A program made the position numbers and the translations under genes. A stretch of 32,135 nucleotides of DNA, from contig JAAYNG010000107.1 in assembly GCA_012520935.1 (NCBI GenBank), forward strand, positions 1 through 32,135. The letters run 5' to 3'. The stretch's first letter is position 1. Every line of letters begins with the position of its first letter. The notes beneath the pieces were generated by a model. The model was given only the letters and a program-made list of their open reading frames with translations, was not told the DNA's origin and made no database searches. This document shows positions 10,348 through 17,344 of the stretch, one piece after another. This DNA is from Tissierellia bacterium (GTDB lineage: Bacteria; Bacillota; Clostridia; Tissierellales; Peptoniphilaceae).

Positions 10348-11196
10348 ATGAAAGAACAAAATAAAGGCGTATTACAAGTTCATATAGCAGTCATCATGTT
10401 TGGTTTAGTTGGTGTCATAGGCAGGTTTGTGTCCACATCCGCCCTTGGCATTACAGCCATGAGGGTCTTGTTCTCTTCCATCGCCCTCTTCCTTGCCCTC
10501 AAACTTAAAAAAGAGAAAATCTTAGTGGATACTAAAAAAGATTATATCATTTTCTTAATAGCAGGGGCTATATTGTCCTTCCACTGGGTAATGTTTTTGA
10601 CCTCAGTAAAGGTTGGCGGGGTTGCCATAGCCACAATAACCGCAGCGACCTTCCCGCTTTTTATTTCTTTTTTTGAGCCGGTCTTCTTCAAAGAAAAGTT
10701 AGAAAAAAGCAGCGTCATAATGTCTATAATGATAATCGTCGGTGTAATTATCCTTACTCCATTGGATGCAAGTCCAAATCTTATAAAGGGTATCACTACA
10801 GGTATGCTTGGCAGTTTCACCTATGCCGTGCTTGCCCTTATCAACAGAAAGCTGCTCAATAGGCATATCCCCATGATAGTGAGCTTCTACGAACAGTCTA
10901 TAGTCTTTTTAATAACCTTTCCAATAGTCTTATTGACAAAGACGGAAATCTATACAAGTGACCTCCCCCTATTAATTTTCATGGGCATAGCCTGCACTGC
11001 CCTTTCCCATACACTTTTTATTTCTTCATTGAAAAAGATAAAGGCACATACAGCCGGAATCATATCAGGACTTGAACCGGTTTACGGAATCATACTTGCT
11101 ATAATAATACTTGGAGAATTTCCAAACTTAAGGACTGTAGTTGGAGGTCTAATAATTATCTTAGCAACAGTCTATGCCTCCTTGAAAAAGGAATAG
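10348..11196 (+). CDS. EamA/DMT-superfamily transporter
   Basis: This 282-aa protein is almost entirely hydrophobic. About ten transmembrane helices are arranged as two EamA repeats (residues about 10-135 and 147-280). The second repeat contains the characteristic SGLEPVYGIILAIIILGE and ends in a short lysine-rich tail. Members export amino acids, metabolites or drugs, or take up carboxylates; specificity is not predictable here. The start ATG has only a weak ribosome site (AGTCAGG). It lies 113 bases after the M20 pair, which may make it a separate transcript. No terminator is visible between them. A decayed, repeat-rich region follows. Confidence 0.88.
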   Translation: MKEQNKGVLQVHIAVIMFGLVGVIGRFVSTSALGITAMRVLFSSIALFLALKLKKEKILVDTKKDYIIFLIAGAILSFHWVMFLTSVKVGGVAIATITAATFPLFISFFEPVFFKEKLEKSSVIMSIMIIVGVIILTPLDASPNLIKGITTGMLGSFTYAVLALINRKLLNRHIPMIVSFYEQSIVFLITFPIVLLTKTEIYTSDLPLLIFMGIACTALSHTLFISSLKKIKAHTAGIISGLEPVYGIILAIIILGEFPNLRTVVGGLIIILATVYASLKKE

Positions 11197-11263
11197 CTTT
11201 AGATAGGTCATTTAATTCTAAATAACTCAAACTTCGCAGTTGGAAAACACTTCTTACCCCAAT

Positions 11264-11339
11264 CATTGCGAGGGCTTTAGCCCGAAGCAATTCATAAGTA
11301 TTTGCCTTGAAACTGGATTGCTTCCCTTCGCTCGCAATG
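11264..11339. repeat. Palindromic dispersed repeat, CATTGCGAG family, full-length copy
   Basis: The element is bounded by CATTGCGAG (11264-11272) and its exact inverse CTCGCAATG (11331-11339), with a nested inverted pair GAAGCAAT/ATTGCTTC. The reverse complement of its right part matches 29266-29313 at about 43 of 48 positions. This looks like a small non-autonomous element of the kind common in Bacillota. Confidence 0.75.
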
Positions 11340-11392
11340 ACCATGTGCGAAATTTGAATAAATAATACAAACATAAGCAATGTGTATATACG

Positions 11393-11425
11393 CATCATTG
11401 CGAAGCTTGAAGTAGCGTGTCAATC
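11393..11425 (+). repeat. Degenerate copy of the CATTGCGAG repeat
   Basis: The stretch begins with a CATTGCGAAGC-like motif and later carries GTCAATCC, resembling the end of the full copy but with several changes. It directly precedes the truncated 3' end of the kinase fragment. Confidence 0.45.
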
Positions 11426-11469
11426 CAGAGAACTTCAATAGGACCGATTAAATTAATAAAAGCAAATAG

Positions 11470-11910
11470 CTAGTCAACATTTTGGTGTGCCTCAAGGTAT
11501 TTTTGATTCAGTATGGCATTTACAATAGGGTGCTTGGAGTTGACCTCACTCATATCGCTGGAAAGCTTGCTGGTGATTTTTTTGACATATTCCATTGCCT
11601 CCCCTTCCTTCCCATCAGAAAGTAAGCCTTGGATACAAAGGAGTTGGTTCTTATATTCATGGCTCTTTCGCCTCTGCTGTAAGAGGTTTTCTTTCACCTG
11701 CTGGTAGCGGACCAGTTGGCTTTCACTTTGCCTTTTCAAAAGCTGGTGTTGCTCTTGACTTTTCTTTTCTCGAATCTGGCTTTGGAGGAGCCAAATGGCT
11801 AAAATTACTATAATTAAAAGCCAAATACTCATAAATATTAGAAAGTTGAAATAGGGTAAATTTTGACCATTTTTGACGAACATGAAAAAATATCCCAGTA
11901 GATCGCCGGC
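11470..11910 (-). pseudogene. Fragment of a GHKL-type (AgrC-like) sensor histidine kinase
   Basis: The fragment encodes one transmembrane helix (FLIFMSIWLLIIVILAIWLL), a glutamine-rich coiled coil and the H-box SHEYKNQLLCIQGLL. It then stops after NAILNQKYLEAHQNVD, where the HATPase domain should begin. The ATG at 11883 is probably not the original start: in-frame codons upstream (GDLLGYFF) continue the membrane region to about 11910, where the sequence switches to an unrelated plus-strand fragment. The gene therefore lacks both its 5' sensor helices and its catalytic domain. The 3' break lies next to the degenerate repeat at 11393-11425. In intact relatives this kinase class senses peptides and pairs with a LytTR regulator; none is present here. 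Confidence 0.72.
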
Positions 11911-12039
11911 ATTGGTGCAAGTATCTTAAATCTAGTCCCCTTGTTAATTGGCATTCAATACCTTACTGCCGGAGTGGTAGTTATAGAGGTGCTTTTGCTG
12001 TCATTGGTCTTACTGCCACTTGTATACTATAAAAAATGA
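11902..12039 (+). pseudogene. C-terminal remnant of a polytopic membrane protein
   Basis: An open frame from 11902 to the TGA at 12037-12039 encodes about 45 residues. They form two hydrophobic helices and a lysine end (IGASILNLVPLLIGIQ, then VVIEVLLLSLVLLPLVYYKK). This looks like the tail of a secondary transporter, but the family is uncertain. There is no start codon or ribosome site, and a stop (TAG 11899-11901) precedes it. It abuts the 5'-truncated kinase fragment head to head, so both are debris. Confidence 0.5.
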
Positions 12040-12044
12040 TAAGA

Positions 12045-12163
12045 GTGTCAAAAACAAAAATTTAATTGTTTCTGTAGGGGCGGTTATTAACCGCCCGTTC
12101 CTTAGAAAGGCTATAATTAAAACTTTTAAGATGTACGGGGGGATGATATCCTCCCCTACGATT
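12045..12163 (+). repeat. 119-bp double-palindrome dispersed repeat, copy 1
   Basis: It contains two perfect inverted repeats: GGGCGGTTA-T-TAACCGCCC, and a second GC-rich palindrome around 12140-12157 with GGATGATATCC at its core. The reverse complement of 21973-22090 matches over the whole length, including the flanking GTGTCAAAA and AATTGTTT. It could fold as two RNA hairpins or be a MITE-like element. Confidence 0.85.
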
Positions 12164-12385
12164 TTTGGAAATATACTTTTAACACCTTTATCAAAAAATC
12201 TTAAAGAAATTTTGTCCTTGGATTGACAAGTATATTTTTTCAAAAAAATATATGCCGGGAAAATTGCCCCAACATATATTATAAAGTCTTTTTTATTTAC
12301 AAAGATTTGAATTGATTGCATAAGCAGAGCCTCTCAAAATAGTATGTCTTGGAAAGATTCCTATGCAAGGCAATTCACAAATTTT
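12164..12385. other. Non-coding gap after the double-palindrome repeat
   Basis: This is AT-rich sequence between the repeat and the AhpD-like gene. A 103-codon minus-strand frame spans it and the repeat, but it has no ribosome site and reads through the palindromes, so I regard it as chance. Confidence 0.5.
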
Positions 12386-12724
12386 TTATTTTTTGAACTC
12401 ATCAAAAGTTTGAACAGCTTTTCCACCATAAGCAACGGAAGGTCCACCGCCCATGAACATTGCAACACCCACTGTTTCTAAAATTTCTTCTCGAGTTGCG
12501 CCTAATTTAATAAGTGCATCAATATGGCTAACAATGCAAGGTTCACAACGAACAGCTATTGAGATTCCAAGTGCGATAAGCTCTTTTGTTTTAGGGCTTA
12601 AAACTTTGTCTTCAAGGGCTGCATCATGTAGTTCCATGAAACCCTTCATTTCCTTTTCAAGTCCCTCTGCAACTAAACCCATCCCTGCATTGCAGTCATT
12701 CAAAATTTCTTTAAAGTTTGCCAT
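12386..12724 (-). CDS. Carboxymuconolactone decarboxylase (AhpD-like) family protein
   Basis: This 112-aa all-helical protein has the AhpD-type active-site pattern: E48 and, in RCEPCIVSH, C60, C63 and H67. The GATREEILETVGVAMFMGGGPS helix is characteristic of the family. Small members are usually thiol-dependent peroxidases or disulfide reductases rather than decarboxylases. In an anaerobe the likely role is peroxide or thiol defence, although some are carbon-metabolism enzymes. The ATG at 12724 follows a textbook AAGGAGG. It stands alone, with a 165-base gap to the upstream gene on the same strand. Upstream is a perfect TTGACA (12782-12787, minus) with only a poor -10. Confidence 0.9.
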   Translation of the reverse strand: MANFKEILNDCNAGMGLVAEGLEKEMKGFMELHDAALEDKVLSPKTKELIALGISIAVRCEPCIVSHIDALIKLGATREEILETVGVAMFMGGGPSVAYGGKAVQTFDEFKK

Positions 12725-12889
12725 CTTTTCCTCCTTTGTTTTCTATATGGAATATCTTTCATTATTATTTTAACATAAGATTGTCAAGATTGCACTGTGT
12801 AATATATGATTTATGAAATATTTTCATCGTTTCACTTTATTGTATTATGATAAGTCAGTTATCTATTGCCAACTGCTTATCTATTATCC

Positions 12890-13927
12890 CTACTCATCCC
12901 TATAAATCCTCACAATCCTACCCTCGTCCAACTCAAAGAGAAAGTCCCCATACAAGAACTTATCTTCTCCCCCATCTATATAGGCTAAAAAATAAGTAGT
13001 ATAGACATAAGCCCTGTGGTACTTGGCATTGTAGGCATTAAAGCCTAAAAGTTCAAAACTTCCCTCTATTGTCGGTGGATTTTTGCTTATCCTATCAATT
13101 AATTCATCCAAGTCTTGGTAGTGGCCTTCTATAAACTTTTCCAAGTCCTTGTCCTCGGGATAGGACACTTCCTTAAAGGCAAGCCCGTCGAGTATGGAAA
13201 GTGAGAACGGGACTCCTGAAAAGTCTTGATTAAAGTCAATCCCTTGGTCAAATAAAAGCTTAATCAGCAAGGCTCCCGAGTCATATAGACCAATACGGAT
13301 AGGGATTAGGCTTTCCACTTTTTCCAATGATTTTATCATTTTCTCAAGTTTTTCCTTATACATCTTTTCATTTATTTGTTGAAGGCTCTTTAGCTCAACA
13401 TAGTTTGCAGTCCCCTCCGTTTCTTCAATCCCTGCCTCATACTTGTAAGAATATTCATGCTTCTCAAGCCTATGCCTTTTAGAAATAAGAAGGTCTTCCC
13501 ATTTTTCTTGGCTAAAACCATCCTTAATTAATGAAACAAGCAACCTGTTTTCATACAATTTTCCAGCCAAGTTACTAGGCGTATACTCATATTTCATAAG
13601 TACATCAAGTTCACTGGGAAAATTGAATTGCCTCCCCTCCAATTTAGAATTTTGAAAGGCGTGGAACATCTCATGGATAAGCTTTGAAGCCATCATATCC
13701 AGATTCTCATTACCGTCCACCATGAAAATCGCAATCCACTCATCATTATACTTGATTGCAGTGTTGGCAATAAATTCATCAGTCTTAGGCACAAGCTGGC
13801 CCTTTAAGCAGACTTCCCTGTCATTATATATGGCAAAAGGGTATTCCCTGAAACCTTTCCACAGCCTGTCAAAGTCCACCGACCTTATTCGCCTTTCTAT
13901 CTCAAAATACATTTCCTTAATTTCCAT
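12890..13927 (-). CDS. Uncharacterised protein with gluzincin-like HExxH motif
   Basis: This 345-aa soluble protein has no signal peptide or membrane helix and matches no family I can name. Its key feature is LIHEMFHAFQ at residues 83-92, an HExxH zinc motif (H85, E86, H89). About 79 residues later comes EAGIEETEGTANYVE (164-178), which could supply a third glutamate ligand, as in gluzincin peptidases. The C-terminal third is mixed and acidic. The ATG 13927 has GGAGGGAGTT just upstream. The next gene upstream, an acetyltransferase, ends nine bases before it, so this gene is the last of an ArsR-GNAT-peptidase-like operon. Peptidase activity is inferred from the motif only. Confidence 0.72.
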   Translation of the reverse strand: MEIKEMYFEIERRIRSVDFDRLWKGFREYPFAIYNDREVCLKGQLVPKTDEFIANTAIKYNDEWIAIFMVDGNENLDMMASKLIHEMFHAFQNSKLEGRQFNFPSELDVLMKYEYTPSNLAGKLYENRLLVSLIKDGFSQEKWEDLLISKRHRLEKHEYSYKYEAGIEETEGTANYVELKSLQQINEKMYKEKLEKMIKSLEKVESLIPIRIGLYDSGALLIKLLFDQGIDFNQDFSGVPFSLSILDGLAFKEVSYPEDKDLEKFIEGHYQDLDELIDRISKNPPTIEGSFELLGFNAYNAKYHRAYVYTTYFLAYIDGGEDKFLYGDFLFELDEGRIVRIYRDE

Positions 13928-13936
13928 AACTCCCTC

Positions 13937-14456
13937 CTAAAATCCTATAAAGTCCCCTCCAGTTAATTCATAATCAACAGCAGATTGTAGGCGACCAAGC
14001 TGGTCTTTCCAATCATCTATCCTTATCTTAACTTTAGTAAAACCAAGCTCTTCATATACATGTTGAGCCCTCTTGTTATTAAGGTTGGTGTCTAAAACAT
14101 TTTTTAAAACCCGTATCAAAGAGCTCCCTAATCAGTAAAGCCAAAGCCTTCTTGCCCAAGCCCCTCTCTTGAAAACTTGCTTCGCAAAGCTTAATCCCAA
14201 TTTCCGCACTAAATTCCTCAAGCCTTCGGTAACTCATCTCACCTATTCTTTTGCCGTCGAACTCAATAATAAGCCTCCTGCCCCTATCATCCGAGTCCCT
14301 TTTCAAACTTTCAATTATCTCCTCTTCACTTATCCCCAACCCATTGGGAAAGCCTGCATGCTCCATAAGCCTGCCACCGTTCCACCAATTCATTAGCTGC
14401 TTGGCATCTTCACTTGTTGCATTACGAATTATTAGCTTGTCATTTTTTAAGTTCAT
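13937..14456 (-). pseudogene. GNAT acetyltransferase (RimJ/RimL-like), frameshifted
   Basis: Two frames together make one GNAT protein of about 170 residues. The first (14456 to about 14100) opens NDKLIIRNATSEDAKQLMNWW and carries the acetyl-CoA loop QERGLGKKALALLIRELF. The second continues DTNLNNKRAQHVYEELGF, the conserved asparagine-rich strand, and ends DFIGF. The break is at an A6 run (about 14100-14107, minus strand). With five A the reading becomes GFKNVLDTNLNN and the frame is restored, so one extra A is enough to explain it. This could be real inactivation, phase variation or a sequencing error. The ATG 14456 has AAGGAGGA and lies 10 bases after the ArsR stop, so the two are co-transcribed. 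Confidence 0.82.
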
Positions 14457-14466
14457 TCATTCCTCC

Positions 14467-15228
14467 TTACTGCCTTCTAGAAAGTTCATCCACAATTACA
14501 TCAAGAAAGTCCCTGTTTAGCATATAGTAAGCACCCTTTCCTGTCTTTGACTCCACAAGCAGTTCTACTATTCCGGCTGAAATTAATTGTTTTAAGTGGT
14601 GGTTGACAGTAGACAGGGTTACACCAAGTTCACCGGCTAAGTCGGAAGTTGTCATGTCCTTTATTGACAACGCCTTCACTATTTTCCACCTAGACTCCTC
14701 AGCCAAAGCCTTAAAAATTGTAAGCATATCTTCGTCATCAATCTTTTCATCATCTAGGTTAACATCAACCCCTATGGAAATAAAGGTCCCGGTGTTCATA
14801 AAATAATACATTTGAATTCCTTTAGCCTTCACATAAGATATATGGAGGTAAGTATCTTCAAAGTCCTCCAGCCTTAGCTTTAATATTTTAAAAATCTTTT
14901 CTGGAGTTACCTTATCTAAGAATTCCTTTTCTTTCTTATCATCCCTCATAATGGACTTGCTAACCACTTCCAGCTCTTTGCTGGAATCAACTTTGTCATA
15001 TAAAAATTTGATTTGTTCCTTCTTGTCGCCGGTGTTTTCGTCAGAAAGAATCCAATCCAGAATGTCTGTTCCTTCCGGCAACATGGACTTAAAAAACTCT
15101 TCCTTCTTCTTTGGTAAGTCTTTAAAAGACAAACCACTCATCTCTGCCCATGCCCCGTACATAAGCCAAGTGTCTGAAATCTCCTTATCCCGTCCCTTTA
15201 AAGTTAACATGCTTTCATATATATCCAA
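14467..15228 (-). CDS. ArsR-family transcriptional regulator with extra N-terminal domain
   Basis: This 253-aa protein carries a winged helix at about residues 165-253 (ALAEESRWKIVKALSIKDMT, then GVTLSTVNHHLKQLISAGIVEL), an ArsR-type DNA-binding fold. The first 160 residues are an acidic helical domain of unknown function that may bind a ligand. No cysteine metal site is visible in the DNA-binding helix. The start is TTG 15228, supported by AGGTGGTGG seven bases upstream and by a consensus promoter at 15253-15281 that leaves only a very short leader. It is the first gene of a three-gene unit with the acetyltransferase and the HExxH protein and may regulate that unit. Confidence 0.85.
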   Translation of the reverse strand: MDIYESMLTLKGRDKEISDTWLMYGAWAEMSGLSFKDLPKKKEEFFKSMLPEGTDILDWILSDENTGDKKEQIKFLYDKVDSSKELEVVSKSIMRDDKKEKEFLDKVTPEKIFKILKLRLEDFEDTYLHISYVKAKGIQMYYFMNTGTFISIGVDVNLDDEKIDDEDMLTIFKALAEESRWKIVKALSIKDMTTSDLAGELGVTLSTVNHHLKQLISAGIVELLVESKTGKGAYYMLNRDFLDVIVDELSRRQ

Positions 15229-15252
15229 GTATATCCACCACCTTTCAAGTTC

Positions 15253-15281
15253 ATAATAGCACTTTTATTATTTGATGTCAA
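15253..15281 (-). promoter_or_regulatory. Sigma-A promoter of the ArsR operon
   Basis: TTGACA (15281-15276) and TATTAT (15258-15253) are separated by 17 bases. An ATAATA/TATTAT inverted repeat overlaps the -10, which would suit autoregulation. The predicted start point is about 15-20 bases before the TTG codon. Confidence 0.85.
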
Positions 15282-15417
15282 TAGAATAATTTAATTTTAT
15301 TTTATGCGTATGAAATCATGTTAAAATTTTTCTACGAAAAGAATAGCGACACAGCAATCTATCCCAATTTTTATATTTCTTCTAGATAGTATGATGACAA
15401 AAAAATATTCTCCCACT

Positions 15418-15446
15418 AAAAAAAGGATAAACTAAATTATCCTTTT
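15418..15446 (-). terminator. Rho-independent terminator overlapping the stop of the small acidic protein
   Basis: On the minus strand a 10-bp perfect stem (AAAAGGATAA / TTATCCTTTT) with a 6-base loop is followed by a T run. The left arm contains the last codons of the gene, and the stop TAG falls in the loop. Confidence 0.85.
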
Positions 15447-15776
15447 CCTAACCTTCAACCCTTCAATATCCTTTATTTTTTTATCTTTACCATTATCGTC
15501 ATCATCGTCGTCTTCTTCCTTCAACACTTCAAGATACCATTTAGACCTGTCATCAATATAATACAATCGTGAAAATCTATACTTTTTCCATTCGTCGTTT
15601 TCTTCGTTTAGTACCTCTATTATTTCGCCCTCTTTTGGACCTTCCTTTTCCCATGAATTATGTTTGTTTAACAAGCCATAGCAATTCTCTTCACTGTTGT
15701 AAGAAATCCTAAAGTAATCATATATTATGAACAAATCTTCTGCTGTGGAATCGTGTTCAATTGTAAATGCAGCCAT
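15432..15776 (-). CDS. Small acidic protein of unknown function
   Basis: This is a 114-aa soluble protein. I chose ATG 15776 over the TTG immediately before it because AAGGGGG lies at the right distance. The sequence is aromatic and acidic (EGEIIEVLNEENDEW, YYIDDRSKWYLEVL) and has a run of six aspartates near residue 92, followed by a basic tail ending RKRII. The N-terminal half might form a small beta barrel, but I recognise no family. It has its own extended -10 promoter and its own terminator, so it is monocistronic between the Fic gene and the ArsR operon. Confidence 0.6.
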   Translation of the reverse strand: MAAFTIEHDSTAEDLFIIYDYFRISYNSEENCYGLLNKHNSWEKEGPKEGEIIEVLNEENDEWKKYRFSRLYYIDDRSKWYLEVLKEEDDDDDDNGKDKKIKDIEGLKVRKRII

Positions 15777-15821
15777 CAAAATCCCCCTTCCTTGATTTTA
15801 ATTTATTACTTATTATATCAC

Positions 15822-15830
15822 ACTTTTCTT
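15822..15830 (-). promoter_or_regulatory. Extended -10 promoter of the small acidic protein gene
   Basis: TGATATAAT on the minus strand is a TGn-TATAAT extended -10 about 45 bases before the start codon. The -35 region is weak, as is usual for this promoter class. Confidence 0.55.
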
Positions 15831-15838
15831 AATATTGA

Positions 15839-16732
15839 CTAGTCGCCTAATATTCCCAAATAATAGTCCAGCCTTTCAATAATATACTTTGCAAATAGAT
15901 TTTCCATGGCAGAAAGGTCTCCCTTTACATGGTATTCATCAAAGGCATTGTAGTATGCAATCCTATCGGTATACTTAATATCAATTGGAGGAAAGCCCTC
16001 CTTCATTAATTCCAAATTAACCAATAACCTGCCAGCCCTCCCATTGCCATCTATGAATGGATGGATAGCCTCAAATTCAATATGAAAGCGAGCAAGCTTT
16101 GACACTATATTTTCTTCACTCTTATTATAATCCCCAATCAATTTTTCCATGCTTGGTGAAATAAGATATGGTTGCACAGGTATATGTCTTGCACCCATTA
16201 TACGGACAGGAAGTCGACGGTAGACTCCACGGTCTTCTCTCTTGTCAGCTAATACTAAATAGTGAACTTGCTTTATAACCCTTTCACAAATAGGCTCATT
16301 GTCTTTTACCAATTCACAAATAAAGTCAAAGGCTTCCTTGTGTCCAACTGCCTCCAAGTGGTCCTTCAAGGGTTTCTTATCTATAGTAAGCCCTCGTAAA
16401 ACAAGGTCTGTCTCCCTTAAGGTCAAAGTATTCCCTTCAATAGCATTGGAGTTATAAGTATATTCAACTATAAAATCTTGATTTAACCTTTCAAGCTCAC
16501 CGGCTGTAAGAGGTCTTCTTGAAGCCAGTTCTTCTTTCTTCTTTAGAGCTTGCTCGATTAAATTAGAACTTGACTTGAACCTGCCATCCTCCGGTTTTCT
16601 TGCTTCAACAGGAATTTCCCAAACTCTGCCTTCCTTAAATGCTCCAAAAATTTTGCCTTCGGAACAAAGAGCCCGTACCCGTCTTTCAGAAATATTCCAT
16701 TTTTTAGCAGCCTCTTTCACAGTCATATACAT
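15839..16732 (-). CDS. Fic-domain protein with N-terminal helix-turn-helix
   Basis: This 297-aa protein begins with a MerR/excisionase-like DNA-binding helix-turn-helix (about 1-50, MTVKEAAKKWNISERRVRAL). It then has the self-inhibitory motif SNAIEG (S95-E99-G100) and a Fic core with HPFIDGNGRAGR starting at H224. The catalytic histidine and phosphate-binding glycines are intact, and alanine replaces the common threonine in the GNGRTGR version. Fic proteins transfer AMP or other phosphate-containing groups to hydroxyl side chains. The inhibitory motif N-terminal to the core places it in the internally inhibited class. No toxin/antitoxin partner lies beside it. The ATG follows AGGAGG. A promoter with direct repeats upstream may be its own operator. 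Confidence 0.92.
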   Translation of the reverse strand: MYMTVKEAAKKWNISERRVRALCSEGKIFGAFKEGRVWEIPVEARKPEDGRFKSSSNLIEQALKKKEELASRRPLTAGELERLNQDFIVEYTYNSNAIEGNTLTLRETDLVLRGLTIDKKPLKDHLEAVGHKEAFDFICELVKDNEPICERVIKQVHYLVLADKREDRGVYRRLPVRIMGARHIPVQPYLISPSMEKLIGDYNKSEENIVSKLARFHIEFEAIHPFIDGNGRAGRLLVNLELMKEGFPPIDIKYTDRIAYYNAFDEYHVKGDLSAMENLFAKYIIERLDYYLGILGD

Positions 16733-16756
16733 AGCTTGACCTCCTTTCTAACATAC

Positions 16757-16785
16757 ATTATACTTTTTTATCGGAACAATAGCAA
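16757..16785 (-). promoter_or_regulatory. Sigma-A promoter of the Fic gene
   Basis: TTGCTA (16785-16780) and TATAAT (16762-16757) have 17-bp spacing on the minus strand, about 25 bases before the ATG. Confidence 0.8.
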
Positions 16786-16797
16786 GACTTATCGGAA
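16768..16797. promoter_or_regulatory. Direct repeat TTATCGGAA on the Fic promoter, putative operator
   Basis: Two identical 9-base copies at 16768-16776 and 16789-16797 are offset by 21 bp, two helical turns. One lies in the promoter spacer and one just upstream of the -35. This is the geometry expected for a regulator binding one face of the DNA. Confidence 0.6.
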
Positions 16798-16900
16798 TGA
16801 TATATGTGATATTTCATCAAAAATTAAAATATGATGTAGAATTTGTTTATTAATGATATACTATAATCGTAGCTTAGAATATAGTTTATGAGGGATAAGC

Positions 16901-17344
16901 ATGATAATAGATAGAGTTTTTAACTTTGATATCAAATACAATAAAAGCCATTTTCCAATTGAATTCGCTTTGGGCGAGGACCACAAGTCTTTGGAAATTT
17001 ATTTTAATTATTCGCCGACTCTTGTTCCTAGAGAAACTTCTGCCTGCCAAAGTTTAGAGTGTATAAAAAGATATGCTCCTAATAAGATTAACGACAAGAA
17101 CTTTCTGGACCTAGACACAGTTGAGTTGGTGAACATAATTACCCTTTCCCTCTTTCAGGAAGGGGAATATATTGGAGTGAGGCATTCCGGCGACCTGCCT
17201 CAGTTATTAGTTATAAGCGAAGACCGTTCGAGTTTAGGTTTTTTAAAAAGAAAGATAAGTAAGGGCAACTACACCATAAAGCTCAACATCCATAATGTCT
17301 TATCCCCTGTAAGGGTTAAATTACAAGTGAGGGCGGAAAAATGA
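16901..17344 (+). CDS. Beta-rich protein translationally coupled to a PHP phosphoesterase
   Basis: This 147-aa soluble protein has alternating hydrophobic strands (SHFPIEFALG, KSLEIYFNYSPTLV, NYTIKLNIHNVL) that suggest a beta sandwich. It has no signal peptide and no catalytic motif. In larger CehA/McbA-type proteins a similar domain is often fused before the PHP domain, so I infer it is that domain carried on a separate gene. Its TGA overlaps the ATG of the next gene by four bases, which strongly implies a stoichiometric complex. A GAGGG ribosome site precedes the ATG. A lone TATAAT (16862-16867) is the only promoter signal. Function is otherwise unknown. Confidence 0.65.
   Translation: MIIDRVFNFDIKYNKSHFPIEFALGEDHKSLEIYFNYSPTLVPRETSACQSLECIKRYAPNKINDKNFLDLDTVELVNIITLSLFQEGEYIGVRHSGDLPQLLVISEDRSSLGFLKRKISKGNYTIKLNIHNVLSPVRVKLQVRAEK

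Larger units (their letters stand above)
11197..11469. other. Repeat-rich non-coding stretch after the EamA gene
   Basis: No gene is supported here. The interval contains one palindromic repeat (11264-11339) and a degenerate partial copy (11393-11425). A minus-strand reading frame at 11156-11398 is just a translation through the repeat. Confidence 0.6.

Noticed and set aside
11156..11398. 80-codon minus-strand reading frame
   Set aside because: It overlaps the EamA gene end and translates the CATTGCGAG repeat, giving the kind of spurious peptide such repeats commonly produce.
12010..12321. 103-codon minus-strand reading frame
   Set aside because: It reads through the double-palindrome repeat, has no ribosome site and has no recognisable protein character.
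12759..12787. Promoter for the AhpD-like gene
   Set aside because: The -35 is a perfect TTGACA, but no acceptable -10 occurs at 16-18 bp spacing.
14079..14119. Programmed frameshift in the acetyltransferase
   Set aside because: The needed shift is +1 and the A6 run does not form a -1 slippery heptamer leading into the correct frame; mutation or error is simpler.
15839..16732. Fic toxin-antitoxin pair
   Set aside because: The inhibitory SNAIEG motif is within the Fic protein itself and no small antitoxin gene lies beside it.
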